From Rhizobium aethiopicum (lineage in GTDB: Bacteria; Pseudomonadota; Alphaproteobacteria; Rhizobiales; Rhizobiaceae): a stretch of DNA of 35,590 nucleotides. Each line of letters starts with the position of its first letter. The stretch's first letter is position 1. Positions 7,844-17,010 of the stretch are shown piece after piece. The notes beneath the pieces were generated by a model, which was not told where the DNA came from, ran no database searches, and worked only from the letters and a program-made list of their open reading frames with translations. The DNA lies in NCBI RefSeq assembly GCF_014197535.1, contig NZ_JACIFV010000041.1, forward strand, positions 1 to 35,590, in the 5' to 3' direction. Both the position numbers and the translations under genes were made by a program.

Positions 7844-9745
7844 ATGACTTCAACACATGCGGAGAAAACCGGTGATGCCCTCAGCCGGACCGGCTTTGTC
7901 GGATTGGTCGTCGGCGCAGTCGGCGTCGTCTATGGCGATATCGGCACCAGCCCGCTTTACGCCTTTCGCGAGGCGCTCAGACCGTTCACGGCCGATGGCA
8001 TCCACGAGTTCGAGGTAATTGGTCTTATTTCGCTGATGGTCTGGACGCTAACCGTCATCGTGACCTTCAAATATGTGCTGTTCCTTCTCAGGGCAGACAA
8101 TGACGGCGAAGGTGGCACCCTCTCGCTTCTTGCCCTCCTGATGAAAAAGATGGGACGAAACGTGCCGGTGCTGTTCTTCGCGGGCCTGATCGGAGCAGCC
8201 CTCTTCATCGGCGATGCGATGATCACGCCTGCCCTCTCGGTCATGTCAGCGCTCGAAGGCTTGAAGCTGGTCACGCCCACCTTTGCCGATTATGTCCCGC
8301 TCGCCTCGGCTGGGATCATGATCGTTCTCTTTGCCGCGCAGTCGAGGGGGACTGCAGCTGTCTCCATGTTTTTCGGACCGATAACGGTCTTGTGGTTTCT
8401 GGCCATGGCTGCAGGCGGCTTGATCCATATCGGCGACGACTGGAGGATTCTGGCCGCCCTCAATCCGATCAATGCGCTCTCATTCCTCGCCCATGCCGGC
8501 ACAGTCGGCCTCATCGTGCTCGGCGCCGTCTTTCTGACAGTGACGGGTGCCGAAGCGCTCTATGCCGATCTCGGACATTTCGGGCGGCGCCCCATCCAGA
8601 CGGCATGGTTCGTGCTCGTCTTTCCCGCATTGCTCCTGAACTATCTCGGCCAGGGCGCGCTCGTTCTCTCCCATCCCGAAACGGCTACCAACCCGTTCTT
8701 TCTGATGTATCCGGATTGGATCCTGCTCCCGGTGGTCATCCTGGCGACGATGGCGACGATCATCGCCAGCCAGGCTGTCATCACAGGCGCGTTTTCCCTG
8801 GCCCGCTCGGCAGTTCATCTCGGCTTCCTGCCGAGGCTGCGGATCAAATTCACATCGGAGACCAACACCGGCCAAATCTACGTACCGAGCGTCAATCTTC
8901 TCCTGCTGGTCGGCGTACTGATGCTGATCTTTTCCTTTGGCGACTCCGAGTCACTGGCGACGGCCTACGGCATCTCGGTAACCGGAACCATGGTCATCTC
9001 CACCATGCTGGCCTTCCAATTCCTGCGGGCTGTCTGGGGCTACTCTCTCACGCTCGCCGCCATGCTGCTGCTGCCGCTCTTCATTATCGAAGTCTTGTTC
9101 CTCGCGGCCAATCTGCTGAAGATCTACGATGGCGGCTGGGTTCCGGTCGCCCTGGCGCTGGCGATCATGATTTTGATGTGGACATGGACCCGCGGACAGG
9201 CCTACCTCAAGAGACTGCGGGCCAACAACGAGATTCCGCTCGATTCCTTCATCCGGTCGATCGAGCGGAAGTCGGACCATTCACCGGTTACCGTTCCGGG
9301 AATGGCGGTTTTTCTAACCAGCGTGCCGGACCGGACGCCGAACGTTCTGCTCCACAATCTCAAGCACAATCACGTGCTCCACGAACAGAACGTCATCCTG
9401 ACTGTTTGGACCGAGGACGAACCCTATGTTCCCGACAACAGGCGCATCAAGATAAGCCAGCTCTCGCCGCGTTTCGTCCGTCTCGACATCACTTTCGGCT
9501 TCATGGACGATCCCGACGTCACCAGGGCGCTGGCTCTTTGCCGGGAGGGAGGCTTCAAGTTCGAGATCATGAAAACGTCCTTCTATCTCGGTCGCCGCAA
9601 CCTCGTCAGGACGCCGAACACCGGCCTTCCCGGCTGGCAGGAACGCATATTCATGGCGCTGGAAGGCTTTGCCATCGATCCCTCCGACTACTTCAACCTG
9701 CCGTCAAACCGCGTCGTCGAGCTTGGCGAACAAGTTGCCATATAA
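7844..9745 (+). CDS. kup: K+ transporter Kup (KUP/HAK/KT family)
   Basis: A 633-residue potassium uptake protein, proton-coupled in the family. The hallmark VVGAVGVVYGDIGTSPLYAF (about residues 20-39) in the first membrane segment, DNDGEGGTLSLLALL, and ALFIGDAMITPALSVMSALEG are all intact, followed by about ten further membrane segments and a soluble C-terminal domain of about 180 residues ending in the family motif RTPNTGLPGWQERIFMAL. The length is standard. The frame is open from 7763; the start at 7844 is chosen from its ribosome binding site and because the family motif follows at the usual distance. Its partner is the divergent antiporter, together forming a cation homeostasis pair. Confidence 0.96.
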   Translation: MTSTHAEKTGDALSRTGFVGLVVGAVGVVYGDIGTSPLYAFREALRPFTADGIHEFEVIGLISLMVWTLTVIVTFKYVLFLLRADNDGEGGTLSLLALLMKKMGRNVPVLFFAGLIGAALFIGDAMITPALSVMSALEGLKLVTPTFADYVPLASAGIMIVLFAAQSRGTAAVSMFFGPITVLWFLAMAAGGLIHIGDDWRILAALNPINALSFLAHAGTVGLIVLGAVFLTVTGAEALYADLGHFGRRPIQTAWFVLVFPALLLNYLGQGALVLSHPETATNPFFLMYPDWILLPVVILATMATIIASQAVITGAFSLARSAVHLGFLPRLRIKFTSETNTGQIYVPSVNLLLLVGVLMLIFSFGDSESLATAYGISVTGTMVISTMLAFQFLRAVWGYSLTLAAMLLLPLFIIEVLFLAANLLKIYDGGWVPVALALAIMILMWTWTRGQAYLKRLRANNEIPLDSFIRSIERKSDHSPVTVPGMAVFLTSVPDRTPNVLLHNLKHNHVLHEQNVILTVWTEDEPYVPDNRRIKISQLSPRFVRLDITFGFMDDPDVTRALALCREGGFKFEIMKTSFYLGRRNLVRTPNTGLPGWQERIFMALEGFAIDPSDYFNLPSNRVVELGEQVAI

Positions 9746-9867
9746 AGTCTGATGGCCTCGCCCCGCTTCGCGGCGACATCCTGGGCATCGTCGATCATTG
9801 CCGGGATTTAACTGGAAGTCCCGGCCTATCCCCCCTACACGCCAGGTCTTGAGACATAGGAGGACAT

Positions 9868-10644
9868 ATGAAGAGGCGGACTCTTGTACTTGGCGGCGCC
9901 GCGATTGCCGCATCGTCGGTCATTGCTGCAGCAATCTGGCCGCGGCGACATGTCGTGGCGGCAGCCAGGACATTTGATTGGAAGGGCACTGATTTCCTGA
10001 GTGGCGGCACCAAGTCCGTCGCCCTGGAAAAGCTGCCCGCGCCGCTCTTCCGCACTCGCCCGAATTGCGTCGTGACCATCGCCCAGACCCTTGGCCCCTG
10101 CCATGTCAACGACGTCCCGCCCCGCCAGAACATCTCTGAAGGAGAAGCGGGACTGCCGTTGCGGCTGGCCCTCCGTATCGTCCATGCTGCCGATTGCCGG
10201 CCGGTCGAAAACGCCGATATCGAAATCTGGCATACCGATCACCGTGGCATCTATTCCGGCCGAGAGGCTGCGAAGATGTGTACGCTTGGTGACGTCGAGG
10301 CAATAAGCGGGCTCGCCTTTCGCGGCCGCCAGCTGACCGACAAGGCCGGGCAGGCAAGTTTTCTGACCGCCTATCCCGGATGGTATAGTGGCCGCACGCC
10401 GCATGTTCATTGCCGCATCCTCGTGGATGGCAAGGAGCTTCTCGTCAGCCAGGTCTATTTCGACGATGTCCTGAGTGACATCATCTATGGTGAGCACCCC
10501 GACTATCGTGGACGCCCCCGCCGGGATACGCGCAACGACGATGACGGCCTCATTCCGCAGGACGCCACCGATCACATCTTCGATTTTGAGAAGCTCGATG
10601 GCGGCGTGCTTTCCGCCACGATTACGATCGGCCTGTCTTCGTGA
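9868..10644 (+). CDS. exported intradiol ring-cleavage dioxygenase-like protein
   Basis: A 258-residue protein related to protocatechuate/catechol dioxygenases. The Fe(III) ligands of the family can be placed: Y129 in EIWHTDHRGIYSG, a second tyrosine at 169 or 173 and H179/H181 in AYPGWYSGRTPHVHCRI. IAQTLGPCHV near residue 71 is the usual entry motif (EGPYF in the enzymes). Unlike classical cytoplasmic intradiol enzymes, it starts MKRRTLVLGGAAIAASSVIAAA, a twin-arginine-like or membrane-anchor signal, so it should act in the periplasm. A strong AGGAGGA site precedes the ATG. It follows kup by 122 bases and is convergent with the beta-helix gene. The substrate is unknown and it has no aromatic-degradation neighbours. 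Confidence 0.85.
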   Translation: MKRRTLVLGGAAIAASSVIAAAIWPRRHVVAAARTFDWKGTDFLSGGTKSVALEKLPAPLFRTRPNCVVTIAQTLGPCHVNDVPPRQNISEGEAGLPLRLALRIVHAADCRPVENADIEIWHTDHRGIYSGREAAKMCTLGDVEAISGLAFRGRQLTDKAGQASFLTAYPGWYSGRTPHVHCRILVDGKELLVSQVYFDDVLSDIIYGEHPDYRGRPRRDTRNDDDGLIPQDATDHIFDFEKLDGGVLSATITIGLSS

Positions 10645-10705
10645 GCCGATAACGGCGGAGCGTCAGGAGAGTCCTTTCACCGAACGCTGCTCGGCGACCT
10701 CTGAT

Positions 10706-10732
10706 GCCGCCACGGCTTCTCGCCGTAGCGGC
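10706..10732. terminator. hairpin between convergent genes
   Basis: GCCGCCACGGC and GCCGTAGCGGC form an 11-bp stem with one mismatch around a 5-base loop (TTCTC). It lies between the stops of the dioxygenase-like and first beta-helix genes, so it can act on both strands. There is no T-run, so termination is inferred from placement. Confidence 0.5.
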
Positions 10733-10749
10733 GATGCGCCCGGCTATCC

Positions 10750-12222
10750 TCAGTGAAGCACGCCGTGTTGAAGCATAGAGACGATCAGCGGGTCCGCTTC
10801 TGAATGATGCAACGGCTGAGGCGCGATCTCATGGTGTGAAATTTCGCTGCCGTTTTCCGGGCCAGCAAGATCGGCGGCTTCGATGGTGACGCCGTGATCG
10901 CCGTTGCCAAGTGTCAACCCGTGCTTTTCGGCAGCCGCCTTGCCGAAGTGACGAAGCAGCAGGGTTTCATCTGATACACCGGTTTCCCAGATGGGATTAT
11001 CGTGGTGGGCGCCGGCCTTATCCGCTGCAATCTTGTCAGCAGCAAGTTTCAGGTCGTTGTGGGATGTGAGCCCGGTGTCCGATACCAGGCTGACGCTCGC
11101 ATCGGCGGCGGCGAGACCGTCGGCGCTTGCAAGCGTAGTAGGACCTTCTTCGATGATCGTGTTATCGCTGACGGGAAAAGTGCCTGCAGCGATGATCGAC
11201 GGGGAGATGCTGTACGGCGTAACATCGCTTGCAATGAAATTGTCATGGAAGGATCCGGATGCCGGCCGGTCGACCTTCAATGCCGCTTGGGTAAGATCAT
11301 CGAAGAGGTTGCCTGATATATCGATGCCCTCGCGAACATAGGTCGTCGTGCCGGCGGAGCTGACCGCTACGCCCCAGACGCCGTCATGGATATAGTTGCC
11401 TGATATATCGTAGTTGCGCGTATCGCCCGAGTCGCCGAGACCGATGGCGTAAGACCAGCTGTAGCCGCCATAGCCGGAGATATCATTGTCCTGGATCGCG
11501 ATATTCGTGCCGGCTTGCGCGCTGATCCCGAAGCCGCCGCCGATGATGGTGTTCCCCTCGATCACAGCGTCCACAGGTCGGATGAGCGTCAGCACGCCCT
11601 TTGGCGTCACCGCACCCGTCTGATCGAGATAATTGCCGCTGATGACGATGTTGCTGCTGTCGTTTATCTGGACGGCATCCGCCGTGGTGCCGTGGGCGTT
11701 AGTGACGGTGTTGTTGAGGAGAGTGACGCCGTTGATCTTCTCAATCCACATGCCGTCGCCGTTGACATCGTTGATCGTGCTGTTTTCGATGGTGATGTTC
11801 GAGCCGGTCCTGATGCTGATGGAACCGGCCTTGCCCGCCAAACCGGTGTGGTCGACCTCGACATTGTTGATCGTCCAGTTCGAAACATAACCGCCATAGA
11901 TAGCCGCGCCACCGGTGTCGGTGATCTTGATGTTCTCGATGACGATGTTCGAGGTATAAAGGCTGTGAATGCCGTCGCCCGGGCTATGAATGACCGGAGC
12001 GTCGCCGATCCCGTAGCTGCCGATGGTGATCGGGGCGTCGACAGTGCCGGAATATTTGAGATCGAGCTGGTCGTTGAACACGCTTCCGGCGGCGAGAAGC
12101 ACGCTGTCGCCCGGCTGGAGTTTCAGGTTTTCCACCGCCCAGAACGATGCGAAGGGGGAATCCTCGCTTGTTCCGGTGTTCGAGTTGGAGCCGGTCGCTG
12201 AATTCACATAATAGACTGTCAT
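10750..12222 (-). CDS. right-handed parallel beta-helix repeat protein (paralogue A)
   Basis: A 490-residue protein built of repeated turns such as SNIVIENIKITDTGG, WTINNVEVDHTGLAG, SNITIENSTINDVNG and SNIVISGNYLDQTG, the 20-25-residue rungs of NosD/pectate-lyase-type beta-helices (about residues 60-350). The N-terminus MTVYYVNSATGSNSNTGTSEDSPFAS is typical of this group and no classical signal peptide is present. The C-terminal 130 residues are polar and histidine-rich with no clear domain. It is a close paralogue of the gene upstream (12763-14259); the helix part aligns nearly rung by rung while the C-terminus does not. A role as a secreted polysaccharide lyase or epimerase like R. leguminosarum PlyA/PlyB is possible but inferred. 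Confidence 0.85.
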   Translation of the reverse strand: MTVYYVNSATGSNSNTGTSEDSPFASFWAVENLKLQPGDSVLLAAGSVFNDQLDLKYSGTVDAPITIGSYGIGDAPVIHSPGDGIHSLYTSNIVIENIKITDTGGAAIYGGYVSNWTINNVEVDHTGLAGKAGSISIRTGSNITIENSTINDVNGDGMWIEKINGVTLLNNTVTNAHGTTADAVQINDSSNIVISGNYLDQTGAVTPKGVLTLIRPVDAVIEGNTIIGGGFGISAQAGTNIAIQDNDISGYGGYSWSYAIGLGDSGDTRNYDISGNYIHDGVWGVAVSSAGTTTYVREGIDISGNLFDDLTQAALKVDRPASGSFHDNFIASDVTPYSISPSIIAAGTFPVSDNTIIEEGPTTLASADGLAAADASVSLVSDTGLTSHNDLKLAADKIAADKAGAHHDNPIWETGVSDETLLLRHFGKAAAEKHGLTLGNGDHGVTIEAADLAGPENGSEISHHEIAPQPLHHSEADPLIVSMLQHGVLH

Positions 12223-12762
12223 ATCGCCTTGTTCTCACATTGTCGCGCAGTCGACTGGCTCGACTGCAACGAGTGGATCGGATGCGATCGGGACTAAGGC
12301 CGAAAACGCCCCCAATGCTGCGGTTACAGCGATCGAAGGCCCATCGGCCTGCCTTGGTCCCGAGAAGCGCCTGGCGGTGGCGGCACCCTCAAGGCTACAA
12401 CCTCAACGAAAATAATCCATCGAACAACGACCAAAAGGTGAATGAACGGTATCGGACTGCCTGCGGGCAAGGGCTGTTGAAATGATGTTGACCGCGGTCT
12501 TGCCGGTTCCCGGTGCACTTTGAATGCGATTGTGGCTCATCGTGAGACACCGCAATGTTCCGAAGGCAAAGGCGGGGTGAGAACGCCAGACCCGTGTACC
12601 CGCTCGATGCACGATCAGGGCGCAATTCTGGTGAATGTTGCGTTCATTCGGCCGCGGCTGGTCGTCAATCCAGTCCCGCAGCAGCAAAGCGGCCGGCTGC
12701 CGCTCATGAAACCCCGGAAATTATCCGGGATTTCTCTTTGGTTCAGTTTCAGCTGCGCGCCC
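12223..12762. other. intergenic stretch between beta-helix paralogues
   Basis: No gene is supported in these 540 bases. It holds the terminator-like hairpin at 12708-12734 and an imperfect palindrome at 12532-12550 (GTG-CTCA-TCG-TGAG-CAC), about 310 bases before the start of the downstream copy. Open frames in it lack recognisable content. Confidence 0.5.
12708..12734 (-). terminator. terminator-like hairpin after beta-helix paralogue B
   Basis: GAAA-C-CCCGGA, loop AATTA, TCCGGG-A-TTTC: a ten-pair stem with one mismatch and a 5-base loop, 29 bases beyond the stop of the upstream beta-helix gene. Read on the minus strand it ends in GGGGTTTC, so the T tail is short. It suggests that the two paralogues are separate transcription units. 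Confidence 0.6.
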
Positions 12763-14259
12763 TCAGCTCAGCAAGCTATCCATATGGAGGTAGACGGTCA
12801 GCGTATCGCCGTCGCTGTGGTACGAGTTTCCATCGTCGATCCCGTAGCTGAAGGTCTCGCTCACATGTCCGTCATGGTCATGGTCGGGGAGCTTCGTTTC
12901 ATCGAGCGTGTAGGCATAGTTGCCGTCCCGGTCCACGTGGATGACGCCGTAGTCGCCGGTCAGCGTCAGGCCGTCCTTGCCGACGCTTTCGTTACCGAAG
13001 CGGCGCAGCACCAGGGTCCCGTTATCGGAGCTGTCGTTTTCGAGGAGATTGCCGCGGTGGGCGTCGCCCGTATCCGTGAGAATCTTCAAATTGTCGTGGA
13101 CGGCGACAACCGCCGGATCCGCCGACTCCTCCGTGACTGCGGCAGTCGTGACAACCGGGCTCGCCAGCGCCGTCTCGACATTGGCGACCGTATGGTTGTT
13201 GCTGACAGTGAAGGTGTGCGCGTCGACGATCGAAGGCGATATGCTGGTGGCGTTGGTGCCGCTCTCGATTGTATTGTTGGAGAAGGAGCCGGAGGCCGGT
13301 CTGTCGACCTTCAGCGCCGACTGCGAGAGGTCGTCGAAGACATTGTCGTGGACCTTGATATTCGTGCGGGTATAGCTCGAAGCGTCGGCGGGGGCGGTAA
13401 TGACGACGCCCCAGGCGCCATCGTGGATGTGGTTGCCCGCAATATCGTAGTCTCTCGCATTCCCGTCATCACCGAGACCGACGGCGAAGGACCAGTTGTA
13501 ACCGTGAAATCCCGATATATCGTTGTCGCGGATGGCGACGTTCTTGCCCGCTTGTGCGCTGATGCCGAAGCCGCCGCCGCTCAGCGTATTATCCTCGACC
13601 ACCGCGTTCACCGGCCTGATGAGCACGAGGACGCCCTTGGGGCTATCGGCTTGCGTCTGGTCGAGATGATTGCCTTGGATCAGGATGTTGCTGCTGTCGT
13701 TCACCTGGACGGCATCGGCCTTGGCGCCGTGGCTGTTCGTCACCGTATTGTTGAGAAGTTTGAGGCCCTCGACCTTGTCGATCCAGATGCCGTCGCCCTT
13801 AGCGTCCGAAATCTTGCTGCTTTCGATCGTGATGTTCTTGCTGTTGCGGAAATTCATGGCGCCTGTTTCACCCGACAATCCCGCCTTGTCGACTTCCACA
13901 TGGCGAACCGCCCAGTTCGAAACACTGCCGCCAGAGATGGCCGAGCCACCGCTGTTTGTTATTTTAAGGTTCTCGATAACAATGTTCGATGCATAAAGGC
14001 TATGAATGCCATCTCCGCCACTATGGATGACAGGCGCCGCCCCCGTCCCGTAACTGCCAATCTTGATTGGCGCGCTCGCGCTACCGGAATATTTGATATC
14101 AAATTGTTCGTTGAACACGCTCCCCTTGGCGAGCAGCACGCTGTCGCCTGGTTTCAGTGCCAAGGATTCCACTTTGGACAAAGTCGCAAAAGCCGAGTTC
14201 TGGTTCGTCCCATTGTTGCGGTCGGAGCCAGTCGCTGAGTTCACATAGTAGATTGTCAT
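12763..14259 (-). CDS. right-handed parallel beta-helix protein with cadherin/VCBS-like C-terminus (paralogue B)
   Basis: A 498-residue paralogue of the 10750-12222 product. Residues 1-350 are beta-helix rungs (SNIVIENLKITNSGG, NITIESSKISDAKGDG, SNILIQGNHLDQTQ). The C-terminal part (about 385-498) reads DNLKILTDTGDAHRGNLLEND, LTLTGDYGVIHVDRDGNYAYTLD, ETFSYGIDDG, which is the Ca2+-binding cadherin/VCBS-like module common in type I-secreted rhizobial exoproteins. No Sec signal is present, which fits type I export of the protein. Likely role: secreted polysaccharide-active enzyme or surface protein; R. leguminosarum PlyA/PlyB glycanases are the comparison that comes to mind, unverified. Transporter genes are not adjacent; the ABC exporter beyond 14643 is of a different type. 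Confidence 0.87.
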   Translation of the reverse strand: MTIYYVNSATGSDRNNGTNQNSAFATLSKVESLALKPGDSVLLAKGSVFNEQFDIKYSGSASAPIKIGSYGTGAAPVIHSGGDGIHSLYASNIVIENLKITNSGGSAISGGSVSNWAVRHVEVDKAGLSGETGAMNFRNSKNITIESSKISDAKGDGIWIDKVEGLKLLNNTVTNSHGAKADAVQVNDSSNILIQGNHLDQTQADSPKGVLVLIRPVNAVVEDNTLSGGGFGISAQAGKNVAIRDNDISGFHGYNWSFAVGLGDDGNARDYDIAGNHIHDGAWGVVITAPADASSYTRTNIKVHDNVFDDLSQSALKVDRPASGSFSNNTIESGTNATSISPSIVDAHTFTVSNNHTVANVETALASPVVTTAAVTEESADPAVVAVHDNLKILTDTGDAHRGNLLENDSSDNGTLVLRRFGNESVGKDGLTLTGDYGVIHVDRDGNYAYTLDETKLPDHDHDGHVSETFSYGIDDGNSYHSDGDTLTVYLHMDSLLS

Positions 14260-14642
14260 ATCACCAATGTTGCCCTGTTCGTCGGATCGCTATGTCGCCA
14301 CTGAGACCGACCGGGATCGGCCAATCGTCCTGCGGCCGGGGCAACCGTCCACGGCAAGAAGGCGAGAAGATGTTGTCAATGCGGCAGCGACCGGTTTACG
14401 GGTTTTGTTCCACAGGCAACGGCGCCCGGTCTGACAAGGCGCTGAAAAGCCGCAACCAAAACAGGGAAAAGAGCCACTTAGAGGCGAATAAATCGAGGAA
14501 CGTCGGGGCAGCGAGATATCTTCTTTCCAGGCTGTACCGCAGTGATTCTGCTTGCGATTCGCATGAAGCCACAGCGCCAGCTATGCCAAGCAGCCCCAAT
14601 CGTGAGCAGGCCAGAGGGCCTCTCGAATGACGGGGCGGGTGA
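14260..14642. other. intergenic stretch upstream of beta-helix paralogue B
   Basis: These 383 bases contain the promoter region of the beta-helix gene and the end of the ABC operon. Bases 14440-14520 are AT-richer than average. I see no gene, RNA or clear palindrome. Confidence 0.4.
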
Positions 14643-15869
14643 TCATCTCAGCGCTATTTCTCCCCTCGCCTGCAGCGCCGAAGTCAACGGCAGGCGAGCG
14701 GCGGCAATCGCCGGCAGGGCGCCGCCCAGGATGCCGATGGCAAGGCCCAGCAGGCCGGCAGTGAACACCACGTCGGGAGTGACGTCGAGCTGAAAGGCCA
14801 TCCTGGTCGTGTTGCCGCCCATCGTGCTTGCCTGCCAACCATCGAAAGCGAGCTTGGAGGCGAAGACACCGAGGCCGGTGCCGGCCACCGACAGGAGCAC
14901 CGCCTCCACCCAGGTAGCGACCAAAGCCGGCAGGCGGGCAAAGCCGAGGAGGCGCAGCGTAGCGATCTCAACGCTGCGGTCGGAAATCGAACTCATCATC
15001 GTATTCAAGGCACCCGCCGCCGCACCGATCGCCATCAGCAGCGCGATCGGCCAGCCGAACAGGCGGATCAGGCTCTCGGTGCGCTCGGCCTGGCCGGCGT
15101 AGAGCTCACTCTCGGAAACGGCCACGAGCGGCGTGCCAGGCAAGGCCGACAACCGATCGCGCAATGCCGCCAGTGCTCTTGCGGGATCGCCTTCGCCATC
15201 GAGCCGCACACGCAGGCTCTGCACCTGCCCCTGCCGGTCGAAAGCCGATTGCACCGCCTCCAGATCCGCCCAGATCTCGGATTCAAAGGCGCTGCCGCCT
15301 GAAGTGAAATGTCCGACGATCCTCCAGTCGAGCGCGCCGAGTCGGATCGTGTCGCCGACCGCAAAGCCGGGAAAAGTATCGGCGATGCGGGCGCCGACGA
15401 CGATCTCGCGCGCGCCTTGCGAAAACAGCCGCCCCCGCGAAAGCCGCGCGCGTTCACGCAAGCCGGGGCCTGCCGGATCCATGCCTCTGAGCGACAGCGT
15501 CTGCTCGACGCCCTCGTCTTGTCTGACGTCGACGGGAACGACGGTCTCGCGCGACAATGCGGGCCCGCCCGCGCCGTCGCGAGCGATCCCGGTCTCGCCA
15601 CTCGTGGCCGCAAGGCTGCGGATTGCCTCGGCCGGCACCTCCGAACCAGTCTCCTGGTTGGTGCCGCCGCCGAGAATGACGGCGATATCAGGCGAGCCGG
15701 CGCCGGCGAGCGCCGCCTCGAAGCCGCGCGCCATCGCCAGAAAACCTGAGAGCACCGCCACGACGAGGGCGACCGACAGCACCATCGACAACGAGATCCA
15801 CAGCCGTCGCGGCAGGCTGCCAAGGTTGACTCTGATCATGAGAAAGGTCTGCTTGAGCGTTGATGACAT
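14643..15869 (-). CDS. ABC transporter permease, FtsX/MacB-type (second)
   Basis: A 408-residue integral membrane protein of the FtsX/MacB/DevC fold: one N-terminal membrane segment (about 20-45, LWISLSMVLSVALVVAVLSGFLAMARGF), a periplasmic domain of about 220 residues, then three membrane segments at the C-terminus. The intracellular segment SISDRSVEIATLRLLGFAR before the central helices is the coupling-helix region that contacts the ATPase. It is the last gene of the exporter operon, starting 4 bases after the stop of the first permease. Two non-identical permeases suggest a heterodimer served by one ATPase. The exported substrate is unknown (lipid, lipoprotein, peptide or drug in relatives). 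Confidence 0.9.
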   Translation of the reverse strand: MSSTLKQTFLMIRVNLGSLPRRLWISLSMVLSVALVVAVLSGFLAMARGFEAALAGAGSPDIAVILGGGTNQETGSEVPAEAIRSLAATSGETGIARDGAGGPALSRETVVPVDVRQDEGVEQTLSLRGMDPAGPGLRERARLSRGRLFSQGAREIVVGARIADTFPGFAVGDTIRLGALDWRIVGHFTSGGSAFESEIWADLEAVQSAFDRQGQVQSLRVRLDGEGDPARALAALRDRLSALPGTPLVAVSESELYAGQAERTESLIRLFGWPIALLMAIGAAAGALNTMMSSISDRSVEIATLRLLGFARLPALVATWVEAVLLSVAGTGLGVFASKLAFDGWQASTMGGNTTRMAFQLDVTPDVVFTAGLLGLAIGILGGALPAIAAARLPLTSALQARGEIALR

Positions 15870-15873
15870 TGGG

Positions 15874-17010
15874 TTATCTCGTTCCGAAGGCGTCGATGGG
15901 CAGACGCACGGCGATCACCGCAGGCAGCAGTCCGGTCAGCAGGCCGAGCCCCGCCATGATCGCGAGAGATTTCGCAAGCACGCTCGTGCCGAAGACGAGA
16001 CCGAACTCCGGTCCGATGGAAAGCGTCGCAAGCTTGGCGAGAACAAGTCCGCCCGCGCCGCCGACAAGAAAGATAAACAATGTCTCGCCAAGAATGAGCG
16101 CGAGAATCCGCAGGCTGGAAAAGCCGAGCACCTTCAAGACGCTGATCTCGAAACGCCGCTCTCTCACCGCAAAGAGCATAGTGTTGACCGTGATCATCAG
16201 GATGGTGACGAAGGCCGCCCCCACGACGAGGCTCACGATCAGGCCGATATCAGCGAATTGCCGGAGAAACGCTTCCAGGAACTGCTTTTCCGACTGCGTC
16301 CTCGTCTGCGCCGCCGAATTGGCGAATAGAGCATCGATCCGCGCTGCAAGCACGCTGGGCGACACGCCCGGACGCGGACGTACCACGAAGGCGTCGACCG
16401 TATCCTTGTCGCGCGCACGAGCGGCATTGAGGGCGTCGTAGCGGGCGAGCATGAAATAGGTATCGGTGCTGGCATCCGCCCCCTCAAAAATACCCGCGAT
16501 CGTGAAGCTCCAATTGCGGCTGCCGTCAGCCCTGGCAAGCTGCCCGGTAAAGCCGATGCGCTGGCCGATCGACCAGCCCTCGGCTTCCGCCAGTGCCCTG
16601 CCGACCAGCACCCGATCACCGGCCTCTTCCAATGCCGCGATCGACTCCGGCGTCAGTTTGAGCTCGTCGCCGTTGGCCGCGGCAATCGCCTGTGGATCGA
16701 CGGCGCTGACGGCAACCACATTCTTTTCGACCTCGACGAAGCCCCGCATGCGGGCGGTATAAGCGACTGCGGCGACATCCCCGTCAGCCGCGATCCGGTT
16801 GAGGTAAGCAAGCGGCAGCGGCAGCCCGCGGCTCGATTTGTTGAAGACGCCGAGCAGATTGTCGCTGGCGCCGGCCGCTCCTTGGCTGCCGCTGACGAAG
16901 CTCGCCGTAAGCCCGTAGATCAGGAAAGCGACGCCGACTGAAAACATCAGCAAAATGGCGCGCAGCCGCTTGCGCCAGACATTGCGCCGCATGAGCTGAA
17001 GGAAGGTCAT
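15874..17010 (-). CDS. ABC transporter permease, FtsX/MacB-type (first)
   Basis: A 378-residue permease with the same plan as its neighbour: membrane segment near 17-38, a periplasmic domain to about residue 250, and three C-terminal membrane segments. The motif VRERRFEISVLKVLGFSSLRILALIL is the coupling region of the FtsX family. Its ATG overlaps the stop of the ATPase gene by four bases (ATGA), a sign of translational coupling. With the 14643-15869 product it probably forms the membrane channel-like part of a tripartite export or extrusion complex with the membrane-fusion protein upstream. Confidence 0.9.
   Translation of the reverse strand: MTFLQLMRRNVWRKRLRAILLMFSVGVAFLIYGLTASFVSGSQGAAGASDNLLGVFNKSSRGLPLPLAYLNRIAADGDVAAVAYTARMRGFVEVEKNVVAVSAVDPQAIAAANGDELKLTPESIAALEEAGDRVLVGRALAEAEGWSIGQRIGFTGQLARADGSRNWSFTIAGIFEGADASTDTYFMLARYDALNAARARDKDTVDAFVVRPRPGVSPSVLAARIDALFANSAAQTRTQSEKQFLEAFLRQFADIGLIVSLVVGAAFVTILMITVNTMLFAVRERRFEISVLKVLGFSSLRILALILGETLFIFLVGGAGGLVLAKLATLSIGPEFGLVFGTSVLAKSLAIMAGLGLLTGLLPAVIAVRLPIDAFGTR

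Noticed and set aside
8392..9852. A 486-codon plus-strand frame within kup
   Set aside because: It is frame-shifted from kup, rich in Arg/His/Ser and without family content.
12403..12687. A 94-codon minus frame in the gap between the beta-helix genes
   Set aside because: Composition is mixed, no domain, and it crosses the region of an imperfect palindrome; no support.
12520..14238. A 572-codon plus-strand frame over the beta-helix gene
   Set aside because: Repetitive VDG/VVD composition is the antisense image of the beta-helix repeats; the minus strand has the coherent protein.
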